Below, in pieces: positions 62,246 through 64,000 of a stretch of DNA of 64,000 nucleotides (positions are counted from its first letter, which is position 1; each line of letters starts with the position of its first letter). The stretch lies in assembly GCF_030704535.1 (NCBI RefSeq), contig NC_081813.1, positions 776,501 to 840,500 on the forward strand. The letters run 5' to 3'. The DNA comes from Vitis vinifera. Lineage: Eukaryota; Streptophyta; Magnoliopsida; Vitales; Vitaceae. The notes under the pieces are model-generated. The model was not told where the DNA came from, made no database searches, and saw nothing but the letters and a program-made list of their open reading frames with translations. The translations under genes were made by a program, and so were the position numbers.

Positions 62246-64000
62246 CTACTCGTCTCCAATTTCAAAAATACATGTCGGAGACTCAGCTTATTACACTAGT
62301 CGATGGAGAAATCAACACGTAAAAAAAACTTAAAAAAAAAATCAGTCACTTTCGAGTCAGACTTTGCACATAAAGTGACTGTCGGACGAACAGGAATCAC
62401 AGACGTTATTCTCAGAATATGCATCCCAGTCGTAGGTTTGATCATAGAATTAGAAAAAAAAATCACCAACCCCAGTTGAATTTTAATATTAATAATAGTA
62501 TTTTTATTTTTATTATTATTATTTTTTTTTCTCTTGGTCTCTGTTCAACACGAGTGGGTCAATGGGTGGTGGGAACTGCCCAGAAAAAAAAAAAGATTCA
62601 AGCTTTCTCACAGCCAAATTCCATGGATGGAGTGGACATTGGGCAATTTCTTTTCTTCTCAAGAGAAGCCCAATTCAAAAGTAAGAAGATTGCCCAACTT
62701 GAATTTTCTCCGGTCTTTGCTTTCGCTTCCTCTTTTCTTCTCTGTGTTATTCAATTGAGGTTCCGTAATCCTGTCAAAGTTGTTGCAATAGAAAAGTATT
62801 CGGAGTCCACCTAACTCCATTCGATCTACAACTAATTTTATGTCGGTTGAAAAAATAATAATGATTTTAATTATTAAAAAAAATCAAACATTTAGGCTCG
62901 TATGTATAATTTTAATTATATTTTTTATTTTTTAATATAGTTTGAATGGACCGTCAATGAAGTGTGGTTAACGTTATAATTTAGGATACCATGTTTAATC
63001 CCTGGAAAGGGACAACACAGTGGTAAGTCTCTTTATTGGAGGAGTCATCAAATTTATGAAGTGGCAGCCACTCACGTAAAAATCAATCTTTTTCTCCTTT
63101 ATTTTTGAAAAAATTGTAATGAATTAATAGGGAACATCAAATTTGAACGTTGAAAATATAGTATGAAGTCAATTTAACGATATCATAGAAGTTTCAAATG
63201 AATTAGAACAAAGATACGTAATGTATGAAGTCATGTGATAGGACAATTTCTTTATTTTTATATTTTAATTACATTAAAATTATAATTTATAAATAAATAA
63301 CTATTTTAAATTCTTATAATTTATTTTTTAAGTAGATTTTTATTTTTATTTTATATGAGTTAATTAAAGAAAAATTAAATTAAATTATTTTAATTAATTA
63401 TATATAATCGAGATATAATAAGACAACATCCAAATCCAATATGGATTTAAAAAAATTGTTAAACTCGTTCATACTACGGGTATGGAACAAATATTTGAAT
63501 CCTTATTTTTATTTGATAAAAATAGAAAATAATAGTAATTTTTATATAAAATATGTGTTTTTAAGGGTTTATATTGAAAATATAATAATTTTTAAAGGGT
63601 GATTAAAAATTAAGATAAATATGTAATTTTTGTATGAGACATTATACTATTTATTTTATTTAAGAGTTTTATTCCTAAAAATTAAAATTAAAATGTATAC
63701 AAACTCTATATTTATTTATTGGGGCTTTTGAGATTGCAATTTAGGCAAGAAAAAAGGAAGAAGAAAAAGAAAGTGTGTGTGAAATGTCAAATAATATTAT
63801 TTTTGCCAGCAAGTTTATGATTTTGCGCAGCGGCGGCAGTCAACTGCAGAAAGGAAATTGCTGCACGCCTATCACTTTTCTATTTCCTTTGCTTTTCCTC
63901 TTAGAATATCCAACCCCCACTCTGCCCTCCACTTTCCTTTTATTTCCAATTGCATCCCTCTTTGAAAAATTACTGGGATTTTTTTTTACCCTTCCTTCCA
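62246..64000. other. Intergenic DNA to the window end, possible upstream region of a gene beyond
   Basis: A plus-strand frame at 62,530-62,815 is open but carries no recognisable domain. The last ~200 bases (CAGCGGCGGCAGTCAACTGC, then C/T-rich sequence) look like a promoter or 5' UTR of a gene starting past the edge. No feature is certain. Confidence 0.35.

Noticed and set aside
62419-62814. 131-codon plus-strand frame near the right edge
   Set aside because: Runs of Lys, Ile and Phe from A/T tracts; no domain or splice context that I can defend.

Overview
The window is plant nuclear DNA, most likely from a woody eudicot and probably grapevine (Vitis). Coding islands are GC-richer and sit in very AT-rich intergenic DNA full of small transposon relics. 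The genes have canonical GT-AG introns, and the proteins resemble eudicot SBT1.4, CCX, RBX1 and ALDH7B families. The species is inferred from general likeness, not shown directly.

Layout. 1-2.2 kb: intergenic DNA with a tRNA-like/SINE-like relic. 2.2-8.8 kb (minus): a multi-exon ALDH7 (antiquitin-type aldehyde dehydrogenase) gene, readable across 13 exons but with its catalytic cysteine displaced, one splice acceptor lost and a damaged C-terminus, so probably a pseudogene. 9.2-17.4 kb: repeats, namely an LTR-like piece, a ~120-bp minisatellite, a 2.1-kb solo LTR with a 5-bp target duplication, and a possible LRR-gene relic. 17.8-19.8 kb (plus): an intronless cation/calcium exchanger (CCX). 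21.8-28.3 kb (plus): two tandem intronless SBT1.4-type subtilases whose duplication included the promoter. 28.7 kb: tRNA-Ser(GCU). 30.0-32.8 kb (minus): RBX1, the RING subunit of cullin-RING ubiquitin ligases, in five exons with a small TRIM-type LTR element in its 2.2-kb intron. 34.2-35.5 kb (plus): two tandem small basic proteins of an uncharacterised plant family. 38.0-39.1 kb: a non-autonomous hAT-like element with a perfect 8-bp target duplication. 39.4-51.4 kb: a Copia LTR retroelement (minus) with both LTRs and a 5-bp target duplication, broken inside and itself hosting a 3.07-kb hAT transposon (43.4-46.5 kb) with a perfect 8-bp target duplication. 51.4-64.0 kb: mostly AT-rich intergenic DNA with MITEs, a second TRIM relic, local tandem duplications and a promoter-like GC island, without a gene I can defend.

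The gene order matters: ALDH7, CCX, SBT1.4 and the small unknown proteins look like neighbours in two Arabidopsis regions recalled from memory (At1g54100-At1g54130 and At3g14050-At3g14070). This suggests an old conserved linkage block into which transposons have accumulated. There is no operon-like cooperation; each gene acts in a separate pathway (aldehyde detoxification, ion homeostasis, secreted proteolysis, ubiquitination).
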